Counted from the first letter of the stretch, positions 26,968-35,811 are shown. The stretch: DNA of 64,000 nt from Halodesulfovibrio sp. (GCF_015482765.1 NZ_JADMLB010000073.1:1-64000), one strand, 5' to 3'. Numbers and translations are program-made. Notes: generated by a model from the letters alone, not told the origin.

Positions 26968-27384
26968 ATGACATTTTCTCAGCTTATTTTGCTTTTCATC
27001 AGTGGTTCTGAACTGCTTCTTCTTGTCCTCCTTATTGTGTTTTACATGCGATTACGTAAAAGCGAGGCACTCCTTACCTCTATGCAGGCAGGGCAGGAAG
27101 CTCTGGTTTCTAAAATGCATTTCAATGCTGAGTTGGAACAAGAAATTGTTGAATCCTTTGCCCGCCGTCAAAAAGAGCTTCAGGAACTTGAAATCCAGCT
27201 TGAAGCACGCGCAGACGAATTGCGCGGTCTGCTGGAACAGGCAGAAGCCGTAAGTAGGTCTCCGCAATTCCTTCGGGAACTTATTTTGACAGGACGCAAA
27301 AAAGGGCAGACCATTCCACAGCTGGCAAAAGCAACCAACCTCTCCATTGACGAGGTTGAGCTTATCCTTATGAAAGCAGAATAG
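26968..27384 (+). CDS. SwrB-like (DUF6115-type) membrane coiled-coil protein
   Basis: A 138 aa protein with an N-terminal membrane helix (about 5-27), a coiled coil (about 45-95) and a small C-terminal helix-turn-helix-like module, GQTIPQLAKATNLSIDEVELILMKAE. This layout and ending resemble Bacillus SwrB, encoded just after sigD in the fla/che operon and needed for flagellar export activation; here the gene likewise lies downstream of fliA. The family call is by pattern, not by a search. Start ATG 26968 is chosen because it begins at the membrane helix. Confidence 0.6.
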   Translation: MTFSQLILLFISGSELLLLVLLIVFYMRLRKSEALLTSMQAGQEALVSKMHFNAELEQEIVESFARRQKELQELEIQLEARADELRGLLEQAEAVSRSPQFLRELILTGRKKGQTIPQLAKATNLSIDEVELILMKAE

Positions 27385-27464
27385 TGCTGGAAACAGCATA
27401 GGTTTCATTCGACTGTTCGCAGTCTTCCCACTGCAACATCAGTCTTTTTCAGGTCAGGTACTTC

Positions 27465-28337
27465 ATGCGTATTTCCCGCAACAGCAACCCGTACGGTGGC
27501 GGACAGTCTTCAACACAGACCAGCCGCGGCGCCCAGTTCAAACGTAAAGTTAAAGTCGGACAGTTGCTTAAAGGCAGAATGCTTCGAGTTGAGCAGGAAG
27601 GCTTTGCATGGGTTCTCATTGGGGATATGGAGTTACTGGCACAGGTTGAAACCATGCCTGAACCGGGACAGTGGCTTGAATTTCTGGTTCTTTCTTTGGA
27701 GCCGTCTATTCTTCTGCGCCAACTTCAACACGGGGCTGATCCACGCGGTTCAATCTTTCTCAGAGACTATATCCGTTCCTATCTAACAGAAAGGGATAAA
27801 CTTGACGCTCTGCTTGCCTCTTCCCTATGGAAACAGCTTTCTCTTCCTGCAACAGAACCATACACAGTTTACCGTACAGAGCTCATCAAATTTCTGACAC
27901 AAGCTCCTCTCGTACTCGATCAATACACTCGCGTAATGCGCCTGCATTCCAGTGTACAGCATATGATTACAGCTTCCGGACATGGCTCATTCCACTACAT
28001 GCCTTGGCTGATGCCTGATGCGCGAGGCGTTGAGCTGCTTGTTTCCAAGCCGGAAAAGAATATTTGCACCGTGACTGCCGGTGTAATATTAGAAGGGGCA
28101 CAGCACGTGCTTACTATGGGGCAAATCAACCTTTCCAGCGATCCTGTTTCTTTCGCCTACCGACTCCTGCTTGATAAAAACTGTAAAGCAGGTAACAACA
28201 CCTCTCGAGCTACATCCGCTTCTACCAATTGTACTTGCCTCGGCACCGCTGAATTGCCGACAGGAGCGCATGACATTCTCTCCTTAATTTTTAAGGAAGC
28301 CCCTGCACAGCGCAGAGGCTTAGATCTACGCGCATGA
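27465..28337 (+). CDS. Conserved-looking protein of unknown function in the flagellar block
   Basis: Not recognised with certainty. The 290 aa product has a Gly/Ser/Thr-rich N-terminus (1-30), a beta-rich stretch (about 30-85: VGQLLKGRMLRVEQEGFAWVLIGDMELLAQV) and a mixed C-terminal half (about 170-250) with VELLVSKPEKNICTVTAGV. The alternation and place after flagellar genes recall hook-length control (FliK) proteins, but this is a weak guess. It is 80 bases after the SwrB-like gene. Confidence 0.7.
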   Translation: MRISRNSNPYGGGQSSTQTSRGAQFKRKVKVGQLLKGRMLRVEQEGFAWVLIGDMELLAQVETMPEPGQWLEFLVLSLEPSILLRQLQHGADPRGSIFLRDYIRSYLTERDKLDALLASSLWKQLSLPATEPYTVYRTELIKFLTQAPLVLDQYTRVMRLHSSVQHMITASGHGSFHYMPWLMPDARGVELLVSKPEKNICTVTAGVILEGAQHVLTMGQINLSSDPVSFAYRLLLDKNCKAGNNTSRATSASTNCTCLGTAELPTGAHDILSLIFKEAPAQRRGLDLRA

Positions 28338-28407
28338 TCTGAAGCAAAAAACCTCTGTGCCCTTGCACATTGCTCATAAAATTTACGTAAAAAACGGTAC
28401 TACATAT

Positions 28408-29439
28408 ATGCAGTATACTGATAACTCCGGCTTAAACATCAGCCCTGATCGTCCTTGGCTTGCCCCGCTCGCAGGCTACTCTGACCTGTGCTTTAGACTT
28501 CTCTGCAAAGAGTTCGGCGCAGCTGTCGTTTGTTCTGAAATGGTCAGCGCCAAGGGTCTGTATTACAAAAGTAACAACACCCATAAATTGCTTGAAACAA
28601 CTGAAAAAGAAGCGCCTGCTGTTTTCCAACTGTTTGGAAATGACGCGGAGATTATGTCTCAAGCAATGGAGCCGTTAGTCAAAGCAGGCTATACATGGTT
28701 TGACTTAAATATGGGCTGCTCTGTCCGCAAAGTGTTCAAACAGGGTTGCGGCTCTTCCATGATGCGTGACATTGATAATGCGGTAAAAGTAGCAAAAGCT
28801 ATGATCAGCATTGCAGATAAAGGAAAAGTCGGTTTTAAGTTCCGCCTTGGTGTCGATTCTGAACAGGAAGTTTACAAAGAACTCGCATTACGACTGGAAG
28901 ATGCCGGTGCGGGCTGGCTGACACTCCATCCACGAACCGCTGCACAAGGATTTTCCGGTACAGCACGGTGGGAAGCCATTAAAGAAGTGGTTGATGCTGT
29001 TTCTATTCCTGTTGTCGCCAGCGGAGATTTGCTGGAACCTGAAGACGGTGTGAGATGCGTCAAAGAAACAGGCGCTGCTTCTGTTATGTTTGCACGCGGT
29101 GCCATTGGCAATCCGGCAATTTTCGATGAGTACATCACCCTGTACAACGGTGAAACACTCAAACGCCCTGACCCGCTCAAAACCATGCACCTTATTCAGC
29201 GTCATAAAGAGCTTGCCCGTGAGTATACAAACGAACGCAGTGCACTCTTTAAAATGCGCACCTTTGTTCCGCGCTATGTACGATTATTTAAAGGAGCAAA
29301 GGCGCTACGCCAACAGCTTTCCACATGCACAGACTGGGAACAGCTCGACGCGGTGATTGAAGAATTTTTTGCCCGCTGCGAAGCGGTTGATCTGGACAGC
29401 ATTTCAGAAACCATCAGCATGCAGGATACATCGGAGTAA
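28408..29439 (+). CDS. dusB: tRNA-dihydrouridine synthase
   Basis: FMN enzyme that reduces uridine to dihydrouridine in tRNA. The product shows APLAGYSDLCFR, the catalytic cysteine in DLNMGCSVRKVFKQGCGSSMM, LHPRTAAQGFSG, PVVASGDL and MFARGAIGNP. Length is 343 aa from ATG 28408, preferred because the domain starts at once. A GTG at 28357 would add 17 residues. Subfamily (DusB versus others) is inferred from general pattern. ispH follows after two bases. Confidence 0.9.
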   Translation: MQYTDNSGLNISPDRPWLAPLAGYSDLCFRLLCKEFGAAVVCSEMVSAKGLYYKSNNTHKLLETTEKEAPAVFQLFGNDAEIMSQAMEPLVKAGYTWFDLNMGCSVRKVFKQGCGSSMMRDIDNAVKVAKAMISIADKGKVGFKFRLGVDSEQEVYKELALRLEDAGAGWLTLHPRTAAQGFSGTARWEAIKEVVDAVSIPVVASGDLLEPEDGVRCVKETGAASVMFARGAIGNPAIFDEYITLYNGETLKRPDPLKTMHLIQRHKELAREYTNERSALFKMRTFVPRYVRLFKGAKALRQQLSTCTDWEQLDAVIEEFFARCEAVDLDSISETISMQDTSE

Positions 29440-29441
29440 CC

Positions 29442-30287
29442 ATGGAAGTACGTAGAGCAAAAACATCCGGCTTTTGTTTCGGAGTATCACTTGCCCTTGA
29501 AAAATTGGATGCCGAAGTCAAAAAAAACGATGCCCGCATCGCAACCCTCGGCCCGATCATTCATAATCCGCAGGTGCTTGAACGATACGAAAAACAAAAC
29601 GTACGTTGTCTCGATAATGCTGAAGAAGCTCAGCCAACAGAGCGTGTAGTTATCCGCGCTCACGGTGTGCCGCGCGAAACTGAAGCAACCTTGTCGGAAG
29701 CATGTAAAGAAGTGGTTGATGCAACCTGCCCGAAAGTAAAACGCGCTCAGCTTGGTATTTTCAACATGATCAAAAAGGACTGCTTCCTTCTTCTCTATGG
29801 TGAAAAAGATCATCCTGAAGTACGTGGGCTAATGAGTTACGCCGGTAAAAAAGCATTTTTGTTTAATTCACTTGAAGAGCTCAAGAATTTTCCACTTTCT
29901 GCCGATATAGACTATTGCCTCGCTGCGCAGACAACACAGGACAGAGAGGAATTTGCCCGAATAGACGAATACCTGCAGGAACAGCTGTCTGAAAGGCTTC
30001 AGGTACTCAACACTATTTGTAACGCAACAAGAGAACGGCAACAGGAAGCCATTGCGCTTGCTAAAGAAGTAGATGCAATGGTTGTTGTGGGGGGCTACAG
30101 CAGCGGAAACACTCGCAGGCTTGCGGATGTATCCCGTGCACAAGGGTGCCTCACCTTTCATGTTGAACAGCCGGAAGAACTTTCTCCTTCTGATTTTAAA
30201 GGCATGAAAGTAGTAGGGCTCACCGCCGGTGCTTCAACCCCGCGTTCTATTATTGATGCTACGGAAGAATTCCTTATTAAGTTGTAG
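29442..30287 (+). CDS. ispH: 4-hydroxy-3-methylbut-2-enyl diphosphate reductase
   Basis: Last step of the MEP isoprenoid pathway, giving IPP and DMAPP using a 4Fe-4S cluster. The 281 aa protein has the cluster cysteines in SGFCFGVSLALE, VDATCPKV and NTICNATRERQQE, plus the LGPIIHNPQV and IRAHGVPRE substrate loops and GGYSSGNTRRL. It is translationally close to the dus gene upstream. Confidence 0.96.
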   Translation: MEVRRAKTSGFCFGVSLALEKLDAEVKKNDARIATLGPIIHNPQVLERYEKQNVRCLDNAEEAQPTERVVIRAHGVPRETEATLSEACKEVVDATCPKVKRAQLGIFNMIKKDCFLLLYGEKDHPEVRGLMSYAGKKAFLFNSLEELKNFPLSADIDYCLAAQTTQDREEFARIDEYLQEQLSERLQVLNTICNATRERQQEAIALAKEVDAMVVVGGYSSGNTRRLADVSRAQGCLTFHVEQPEELSPSDFKGMKVVGLTAGASTPRSIIDATEEFLIKL

Positions 30288-30342
30288 GAGTACAAACTTT
30301 TTATTAGTCTGCGCAAACTAGAACTACGCACCGGAGAACGCC

Positions 30343-31296
30343 ATGCAGACGAACATACTTTTAGAATCCGGCACTAACGAGCTGGAAATTGTTGAATTTT
30401 TTCTTGATGAAGTCGAAATCGACGGAACAAGCTACCGCGGATACTACGGAGTTAACGTAGCAAAAGTTCTGGAAATTATCAGAATGCCTACTGTTACGGA
30501 ACTCCCTGAAAGCGGTCATTCCTGCATTTTGGGCGCTTTTAACCTGCGCTCTCAGGTTATTCCACTTGTGGACTTATCCATGTGGCTTGGTAAACATCGC
30601 GAAGAAACAGAGCCGCCTAAGGTTATTGTCACAGAGTTCAACAACGTATGTACCGCCTTTCAGGTATCCGGCGTCAACCGCATTCACCGCATCAGCTGGG
30701 AAGAGGTTGAACCGCCAAGCGGCTACGTAGCGAATTTAAGCAATCAATCCATTACAGGTGTTGTTAAAATTAATGACCGCATCATTTTCCTGCTCGACCT
30801 CGAACGGATTGTTGCAAACTTAAACCCTGACCTTGCTCTCAAGCTTGATGATGCCATCGACTGGGAAAGCGGTGAAAGTCGCCGTGCTCTCATTACCGAC
30901 GACTCCGGCCTGATCCGCGAAATGCTCACCGACCTTTTGGAAAAAGCAAACTTCCAGGTTGAAGCGCATAACAACGGGAAAGAAGCATGGGATAGGCTAC
31001 GTCAGCTGAAATCTATTGCTGAAGACAGTGGCAGACCGCTGACAGACTATGTTCAGGTTGTTGTTTCCGATATTGAAATGCCTGCGATGGACGGCCACTC
31101 TTTATGCAAAGAAATTAAAGATGACCCTGTACTTGGCAAACTGCCAGTTATTCTTTTCTCTTCACTCATTACAGATAAACTCCGTCACAAGGGTGATTCT
31201 GTTGGAGCAGACATGCAGGTATCAAAACCTGAAGTTACCCTGCTTGCTCAGCGTGCGATTGAATTAATCGAAGAACGTCGCCAGCAGTCTGCATAA
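30343..31296 (+). CDS. cheV: Chemotaxis coupling protein CheV
   Basis: A CheW-like coupling domain (about 10-170) fused to a receiver domain (about 185-310). The receiver has the acidic pair ITDDSG, the phospho-acceptor in VVSDIEMPAMDG, a serine in place of the usual Thr (LFSSLI), and the conserved lysine in VSKPE. It links chemoreceptors to CheA and is thought to aid adaptation. A terminator follows directly. Confidence 0.94.
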   Translation: MQTNILLESGTNELEIVEFFLDEVEIDGTSYRGYYGVNVAKVLEIIRMPTVTELPESGHSCILGAFNLRSQVIPLVDLSMWLGKHREETEPPKVIVTEFNNVCTAFQVSGVNRIHRISWEEVEPPSGYVANLSNQSITGVVKINDRIIFLLDLERIVANLNPDLALKLDDAIDWESGESRRALITDDSGLIREMLTDLLEKANFQVEAHNNGKEAWDRLRQLKSIAEDSGRPLTDYVQVVVSDIEMPAMDGHSLCKEIKDDPVLGKLPVILFSSLITDKLRHKGDSVGADMQVSKPEVTLLAQRAIELIEERRQQSA

Positions 31297-31310
31297 GTAA
31301 TTTGATCAAA

Positions 31311-31345
31311 AAGCCTCTGATGATCCAGTGCATCATCAGAGGCTT
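31311..31345 (+). terminator. Terminator of cheV
   Basis: AAGCCTCTGATGAT (31311-31324) pairs perfectly with ATCATCAGAGGCTT (31332-31345), followed by TTG. It lies 15 bases after the cheV stop. Confidence 0.85.
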
Positions 31346-31561
31346 TGTAATGCCCTCAAGTCGTCAGGTAAGAAATACATTTCCCCTTTCAACACGTCGT
31401 AATAACTTAGGGACATCGTTCTTACTCCTGCTTCCGTATACAAAATCAAACTAGTCACTCTTTCTAAAATCCTTGGTGAAGCCTCGTTGTTTCACCTTTT
31501 TTATTTTTATGGACAGGCGGCGACAAGGCTATCATAATCAGCGGCTCGAAGAACATTAAGG

Positions 31562-31575
31562 CTGGCAATTGCCAG
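31562..31575. promoter_or_regulatory. Perfect palindrome upstream of tatD
   Basis: CTGGCAATTGCCAG is a perfect 14-base palindrome 22 bases ahead of the tatD start codon, overlapping the region where the ribosome site (CAGCAGGA) begins. It could be an operator for a dimeric repressor; the binding protein is unknown. The rest of 31346-31596 shows nothing clear. Confidence 0.4.
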
Positions 31576-31596
31576 TTTCCAGCAGGATATATTTCA

Positions 31597-32424
31597 ATGG
31601 CTAAAAAGAAAAATTCCAAACCGGCACCATTGCCGCAAAGTCTTTCACTTCCGCTCACTGGTGTAGAATCTCACGCCCACCTTGACCTTCCACCTTTCTC
31701 TTCCGATATTGAAGAAGTGTTAGAACGAGCCAAAGAGTCCGGTGTTCGTTACATCTGTAACGTATTTCTCGGACACGATGCATGGAAAAACAATCGTCAT
31801 CTTTTTGAAAATCATGATGAAGTATTCTTCATTATGGGTACCCACCCGAGCCATGTTGACCAATGCACCGAAACTGAGCTCGACGCTATGCGTGCTGCTT
31901 TTGCAGAAGATCCACGTTTACGAGGCGTTGGTGAAATCGGGCTTGATTATTACTGGGATCATTTTCCACGTGAACAACAAAAAGAAATTTTTATTAAGCA
32001 ACTGCATCTAGCAAAAGAGCTTAACACTCGTGTCATCATCCACTCTCGCGATGCAGCTGAAGATACTATTGAAGTTCTTGAAGCTGAAGGGTTTGTCGAC
32101 TATCCGGTTCTATGGCATTGCTTTGGTGGAAACACAGAGCTTGCCCAACGCATTGTAGATAACGGCTGGTACCTCTCCATTCCGGGTACTGTAACCTATC
32201 CTAAAAACGAAGAAGCTCGCGAAGCGTTAAAAGTCATCCCATTAAATCGCATGCTGATAGAAACAGACTGCCCGTATCTTACTCCCGTGCCGTACCGAGG
32301 TAAGCGAAACGAGCCTGCATACACAGTTTTTACTGCCGATTTTATCGCCAAAAAACTGAATATGGAGACTGAAGAATTATGGACAACATGTGGCAACAAT
32401 GCCATCCGCTTCTTTGGACTGTAA
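31597..32424 (+). CDS. tatD: TatD-family metal-dependent DNase
   Basis: A 275 aa TIM-barrel hydrolase of the TatD/YcfH family (3'-5' exonuclease or related). Metal ligands are visible: HAHLD near the N-terminus, GEIGLDYYWD, HSRDA, HCFGG and ETDCPYLTP followed by PYRGKRNEP. Residues 1-20 form a short basic, Pro-rich extension. It lies alone between terminators. Confidence 0.92.
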   Translation: MAKKKNSKPAPLPQSLSLPLTGVESHAHLDLPPFSSDIEEVLERAKESGVRYICNVFLGHDAWKNNRHLFENHDEVFFIMGTHPSHVDQCTETELDAMRAAFAEDPRLRGVGEIGLDYYWDHFPREQQKEIFIKQLHLAKELNTRVIIHSRDAAEDTIEVLEAEGFVDYPVLWHCFGGNTELAQRIVDNGWYLSIPGTVTYPKNEEAREALKVIPLNRMLIETDCPYLTPVPYRGKRNEPAYTVFTADFIAKKLNMETEELWTTCGNNAIRFFGL

Positions 32425-32443
32425 GACCTACTTCCAGCAATAT

Positions 32444-32477
32444 GCCTCGAATGCACTCAGCATTCGGGGCTTTTTTT
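32444..32477 (+). terminator. Terminator of tatD
   Basis: GCCTCGAATGC (32444-32454) pairs with GCATTCGGGGC (32460-32470) with one G-U pair, then seven T. It is a strong intrinsic terminator 20 bases past the stop. Confidence 0.92.
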
Positions 32478-32678
32478 GTATTGATTATCTACAGTATACT
32501 CTTCTCTCTATTCTCAAAAACATCGTATAGTTACTTTCTACAATAGAATAATAAGGCTTATCGCTGATCTTTCACACCACAATACGGCTACCCTATTCTC
32601 ATTCTTCAATACAACTCTTTCACCCCCTCACTCTAGATAAAAACAAGGTATCTGCTATAGCCTTTGAGGGATTCACCT

Positions 32679-33077
32679 ATGACAAAAAATGTTCTGGTCA
32701 TCGCAAATTCACTTGAAGAACAGGTTCACCTGCTTCTACTTTTAACCGCAGGCGAATTTACTCCCACCTGCTGCGCCTGCCTACCTTCTGCACTTTCTGC
32801 GTTAGAATCAGAAACATTTGATGCAATCCTTACTGAACCGATAATTCAAGACGCACCGCCGCAAAAAATTACCGCAGTAGAATTTATTTCACTTGTTCGA
32901 AAAGATGCACGAAATACTACAACACCTATTGTGGTGATGGGTGATGTTTTTTCATTTGAGTATATTATGAACACACTTCGCAGTGGAATTGCCCGTTTTA
33001 TTCCCAAACCATTCACTTCTACAGAATTACTTGAAACAATTTCGGCCGAAATTTCTCTCTCAAAAAACAACGATTAA
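32679..33077 (+). CDS. Degenerate receiver-domain protein
   Basis: A 132 aa stand-alone receiver-like protein. The fold is suggested by VLVIANSLEEQ, FDAILTEPIIQ, FISLVRKDARNTTTPIVVMGD and FIPKPFTSTELL. The acidic pair after the first strand is missing (IANS), and the phospho-acceptor position reads Thr-Glu-Pro instead of Asp, while the conserved lysine is kept. GAGGG lies eight bases ahead of ATG 32679. It is probably phosphorylation-independent or locked in one state; role unknown. Confidence 0.75.
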   Translation: MTKNVLVIANSLEEQVHLLLLLTAGEFTPTCCACLPSALSALESETFDAILTEPIIQDAPPQKITAVEFISLVRKDARNTTTPIVVMGDVFSFEYIMNTLRSGIARFIPKPFTSTELLETISAEISLSKNND

Positions 33078-33177
33078 ATTCGTATAGTTCTCCATGCGTT
33101 ATCATGCCAAAAATACCCCTAAAATCGTTAGCGGACATTATTTTGATTATAACTTTTACTAGAACTGTCTAAAATCG

Positions 33178-33306
33178 TGGTTTGTGCTTGGGTGAACTAT
33201 CTGAACATGGTATGTAGAACGCGGTCTCACAAACCAACACACAATTAAATCGCCTAACGGAACTTCATTGATCTTATCCACAACTTGGATCTATGAAGGG
33301 ACAACA
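33178..33306 (+). ncRNA. Possible small RNA before two terminators
   Basis: Low-confidence call. GGTTTGTG (33180-33187) and CACAAACC (about 33229-33236) are inverted copies around a 40-base loop, and a perfect intrinsic terminator follows at 33307-33340. The gene-free stretch is about 345 bases. No good promoter was found, and the terminator may simply belong to the receiver gene upstream. Confidence 0.25.
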
Positions 33307-33340
33307 CAAGCATGGTTAGCCCTCCAGTTAACCATGCTTG
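33307..33340 (+). terminator. Plus-strand terminator
   Basis: CAAGCATGGTTA (33307-33318) pairs perfectly with TAACCATGCTTG (33329-33340), followed by TTCCTTTTCT. Confidence 0.8.
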
Positions 33341-33358
33341 TTCCTTTTCTATCAAACA

Positions 33359-33393
33359 AAACCCCCTTTCCTTTTATTCAGGAAAGGGGGTTT
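33359..33393 (-). terminator. Terminator of the GNAT gene
   Basis: AAACCCCCTTTCC (33359-33371) pairs perfectly with GGAAAGGGGGTTT (33381-33393) just beyond the stop of the minus-strand acetyltransferase gene. It could stop both converging transcripts. Confidence 0.85.
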
Positions 33394-33422
33394 AATGATT
33401 TATTGTACACTATCCAGTCTAG

Positions 33423-33860
33423 TTATAACTCACGCTCCATATCCAGAGCAGGCAAATCCAACAGATCCAGCACCTTTTCTTCACCTACAACCACAAAACC
33501 AAATCGCTCAAAAAAGCCTGCTGCTTCAGGAATAACTTCAAGATAGATCTTCTTTGCCCCCAAATCCTTAGAGGTTTGAAGAAAGTGTTCCATCAACGAA
33601 GACCCGACACCTGTATGCCTATGCTCTTCTCCAACTACCATGTGTGATAACTCTACGGTGTCACCCTGCATGGTCAGTCTGCCACAGCCCAATAATTTTC
33701 TGTTTTTCAGGGCAACCAGCAATGTGCTTTGATCTTCCTGATCATCCAGAATATAGGATCGGGTGACCCGCCCTACTGGATACAACTCCACACGCCGCAT
33801 TGCCACGCTCGGCTCATACAATTCATGCTCTTTGTCTATCTTTTCAACAGAATAAAGCAT
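33423..33860 (-). CDS. GNAT-family N-acetyltransferase
   Basis: A 145 aa acetyl-CoA-dependent acetyltransferase. The coenzyme A binding motif is seen in ELSHMVVGEEHRHTGVGSSL (R/Q-x-x-G-x-G type), followed by AKKIYLEVIPEAAGFFERFGF. The length is right for a single GNAT domain. The substrate cannot be inferred. It is a single gene between terminators. Confidence 0.88.
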   Translation of the reverse strand: MLYSVEKIDKEHELYEPSVAMRRVELYPVGRVTRSYILDDQEDQSTLLVALKNRKLLGCGRLTMQGDTVELSHMVVGEEHRHTGVGSSLMEHFLQTSKDLGAKKIYLEVIPEAAGFFERFGFVVVGEEKVLDLLDLPALDMEREL

Positions 33861-34216
33861 TGTGCATCTTCCCCCAAATGTACTCTATGTATTAGATTCT
33901 AGCCATAAAAGTACCATAAAGACTTGTCTCAGGCACAATGCAATCTCGAAGTTATAACGATGATATCGTATCAATCCAGCATTACATGAAAAAGACGCAA
34001 CAACGTTTTCAGCACAGGAAAAGACGCATCTACAAGAGACTGTAGACGGCACAAGAAAGGATATGCAGCAACAAGCAAACCGTTCACGGCGTATTCTATT
34101 CCATTCACAGAAAAGGAGTACGCAACAATTGTAGACCCATGCAATGTGAAACACGGTTCAATGTGGTTACGGTTATGCCACTGGCTAAGGCATCTGTTGT
34201 CCCCGCAACAGATAAA
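33861..34216. other. Gene-free stretch
   Basis: About 355 bases between two minus-strand genes. The 89-codon frame at 33885-34154 is cysteine-rich by chance and has no ribosome site. Nothing supportable is seen apart from the likely promoter of the GNAT gene. Confidence 0.4.
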
Positions 34217-34250
34217 TAGCCGCGCATCAGAGGGGTCTGGTGCGCGGCTA
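34217..34250 (-). terminator. Terminator of the DksA-like gene
   Basis: TAGCCGCGCA (34217-34226) and TGCGCGGCTA (34241-34250) form a perfect GC-rich stem 17 bases past the stop codon. The downstream T run on the minus strand is short (TTTAT). Confidence 0.75.
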
Positions 34251-34267
34251 TAGTTAGTTATGATATA

Positions 34268-34600
34268 CTATTCTGCGCACTTAACGCACAATGTCGCTCC
34301 CGGCATTGCCATCAGGCGGGCATGGGGGATCGGAGCCCCGCACTCCATGCAGTAACCGAACTCCGGATCATCTATGTTCCTGAGCACATACTCCAGTCCA
34401 GCAAGGCGGGACTCTGCTTTAGACAATGCTGCTATGTTCACGCTGTTGTTTACAATGTTATCCATACGTGAAAGCCTGCCTATGGCATCATCCGGAGCAA
34501 CCGGTTTGGTAATTTCTTTCAACCGGTCAACTTCCAATTTTAAACGACCAACTTCCTCGTGCATTTTCTGCACGAGTACTTCTTTTTGAATTTCTTGCAT
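34268..34600 (-). CDS. TraR/DksA-family zinc-finger protein
   Basis: A 110 aa protein with an N-terminal coiled coil (about 1-75) and a C-terminal C4 zinc finger: CMEC (about 84-87) and CVKC (about 105-108). DksA-type proteins reach into the RNA polymerase secondary channel and modulate initiation. It is shorter than DksA (about 150 aa), so it is closer to small TraR/YbiI-like members. No operon partner. Confidence 0.85.
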   Translation of the reverse strand: MQEIQKEVLVQKMHEEVGRLKLEVDRLKEITKPVAPDDAIGRLSRMDNIVNNSVNIAALSKAESRLAGLEYVLRNIDDPEFGYCMECGAPIPHARLMAMPGATLCVKCAE

Positions 34601-34794
34601 ATCATTGCTCTACTATTGGAAATAAATTGCAGAAAGGATGGTATATATAATCCTACGGTCGCAGGGGGATCTTTCACTTTCAGTACACAATGTAACCAAC
34701 TACTTTTCCATGATAAATGTATTTTCCACGTATAGCTGTTTTTTCTGCTATACTTTCGCGCACCAATAAACGGCTACAATACTACATAATACAT

Positions 34795-35811
34795 ATGGAT
34801 AAAACGCAGATCATCTCGAACTATATATCAGCTTCAGGTTGGCTGGAACAGCTACGTTGCCCGCAAATATGTTCAATCTCATTTTTAGCTGCAGGCGAGT
34901 ACAACGAAAATTGGCTTATTACAGCAAAAGACATCGCATCTCCTCAAAAAACGAGAACATTTGTTTTCCGTATCAACCACGGAAGTCAGCTTGCGTTACA
35001 AAAGAAGCAAATATCGTACGAATTTTCCGTTCTTACAGCTCTTAAAAATTCAACGGTAACGCCAATCCCTTACTTTGTTGATCCTGAAGCCGGACAATTT
35101 TCTTCTGAGTTTGATAACGGCGTATTGCTCATGGAATTTATCAAAGGCTCACCTCTGGACTACACAAAAGACCTTGAGCAGGCAGCAGCCATTTTTGCTG
35201 CAATCCATTCACAGCCGGTTCCTCCTGAGCATAATTTCATTTGTCAAAAAAACCCGGTCACAGATATTGTGACAGAGTCTCATTCACTTCTCTCACGCTT
35301 TAGTTCGCATCCTAAGACAGATATTCGAAACCGCCTTGAACAGTATGCATGTACCATCAGTGCACTAAGTAAAGAGTATGCGTCTGCATTTAATGCCGAA
35401 AAACAGCTCATTGTAAATACGGAAGTAAACTCCGGAAATTTCATTATTAATCATTCGGAAAACAAAGCACATCTTGTTGACTGGGAAAAAGCCGTTATCT
35501 CCTGCCGATACCAAGATTTGGGGCACTTCATTGTTCCAACCACAACGCTCTGGAAAACAAATTATGTTGCCACAGATGAGCACAGAGAGTTTTTCCTTTC
35601 CCGCTATAAAGAGTACGCAAATTTATCCCAACCGCTTGAAGAGCTTGCAATTCTCACAGGAATACTGGAAAAGACCATTATCCTTAGAGGGCTCTCATGG
35701 TGCTATATGGCATGGTTTGAATACACCAAACAAGACAGATTACTTAAGAATAACGATACGTTTGAAACGATTCAACGCTATTTGGATAATATTGAATGGT
35801 TTTTACAATAA
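34795..35811 (+). CDS. Aminoglycoside/choline phosphotransferase-fold protein
   Basis: A 338 aa protein of the APH/choline-kinase fold: RINHGSQ and an N-lobe, LLMEFIKGSPLD hinge, the catalytic loop and LVDWEKAVI with the second metal-binding Asp. The catalytic loop is unusual: the family HGDLHPGN reads NTEVNSGN here, so the catalytic Asp is Glu. ATG 34795 is preferred; the frame from 34717 adds 26 unlikely residues. It overlaps the next gene, an ABC ATPase, by 16 bases, so the pair is almost certainly one transcript. Substrate unknown. Confidence 0.75.
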   Translation: MDKTQIISNYISASGWLEQLRCPQICSISFLAAGEYNENWLITAKDIASPQKTRTFVFRINHGSQLALQKKQISYEFSVLTALKNSTVTPIPYFVDPEAGQFSSEFDNGVLLMEFIKGSPLDYTKDLEQAAAIFAAIHSQPVPPEHNFICQKNPVTDIVTESHSLLSRFSSHPKTDIRNRLEQYACTISALSKEYASAFNAEKQLIVNTEVNSGNFIINHSENKAHLVDWEKAVISCRYQDLGHFIVPTTTLWKTNYVATDEHREFFLSRYKEYANLSQPLEELAILTGILEKTIILRGLSWCYMAWFEYTKQDRLLKNNDTFETIQRYLDNIEWFLQ

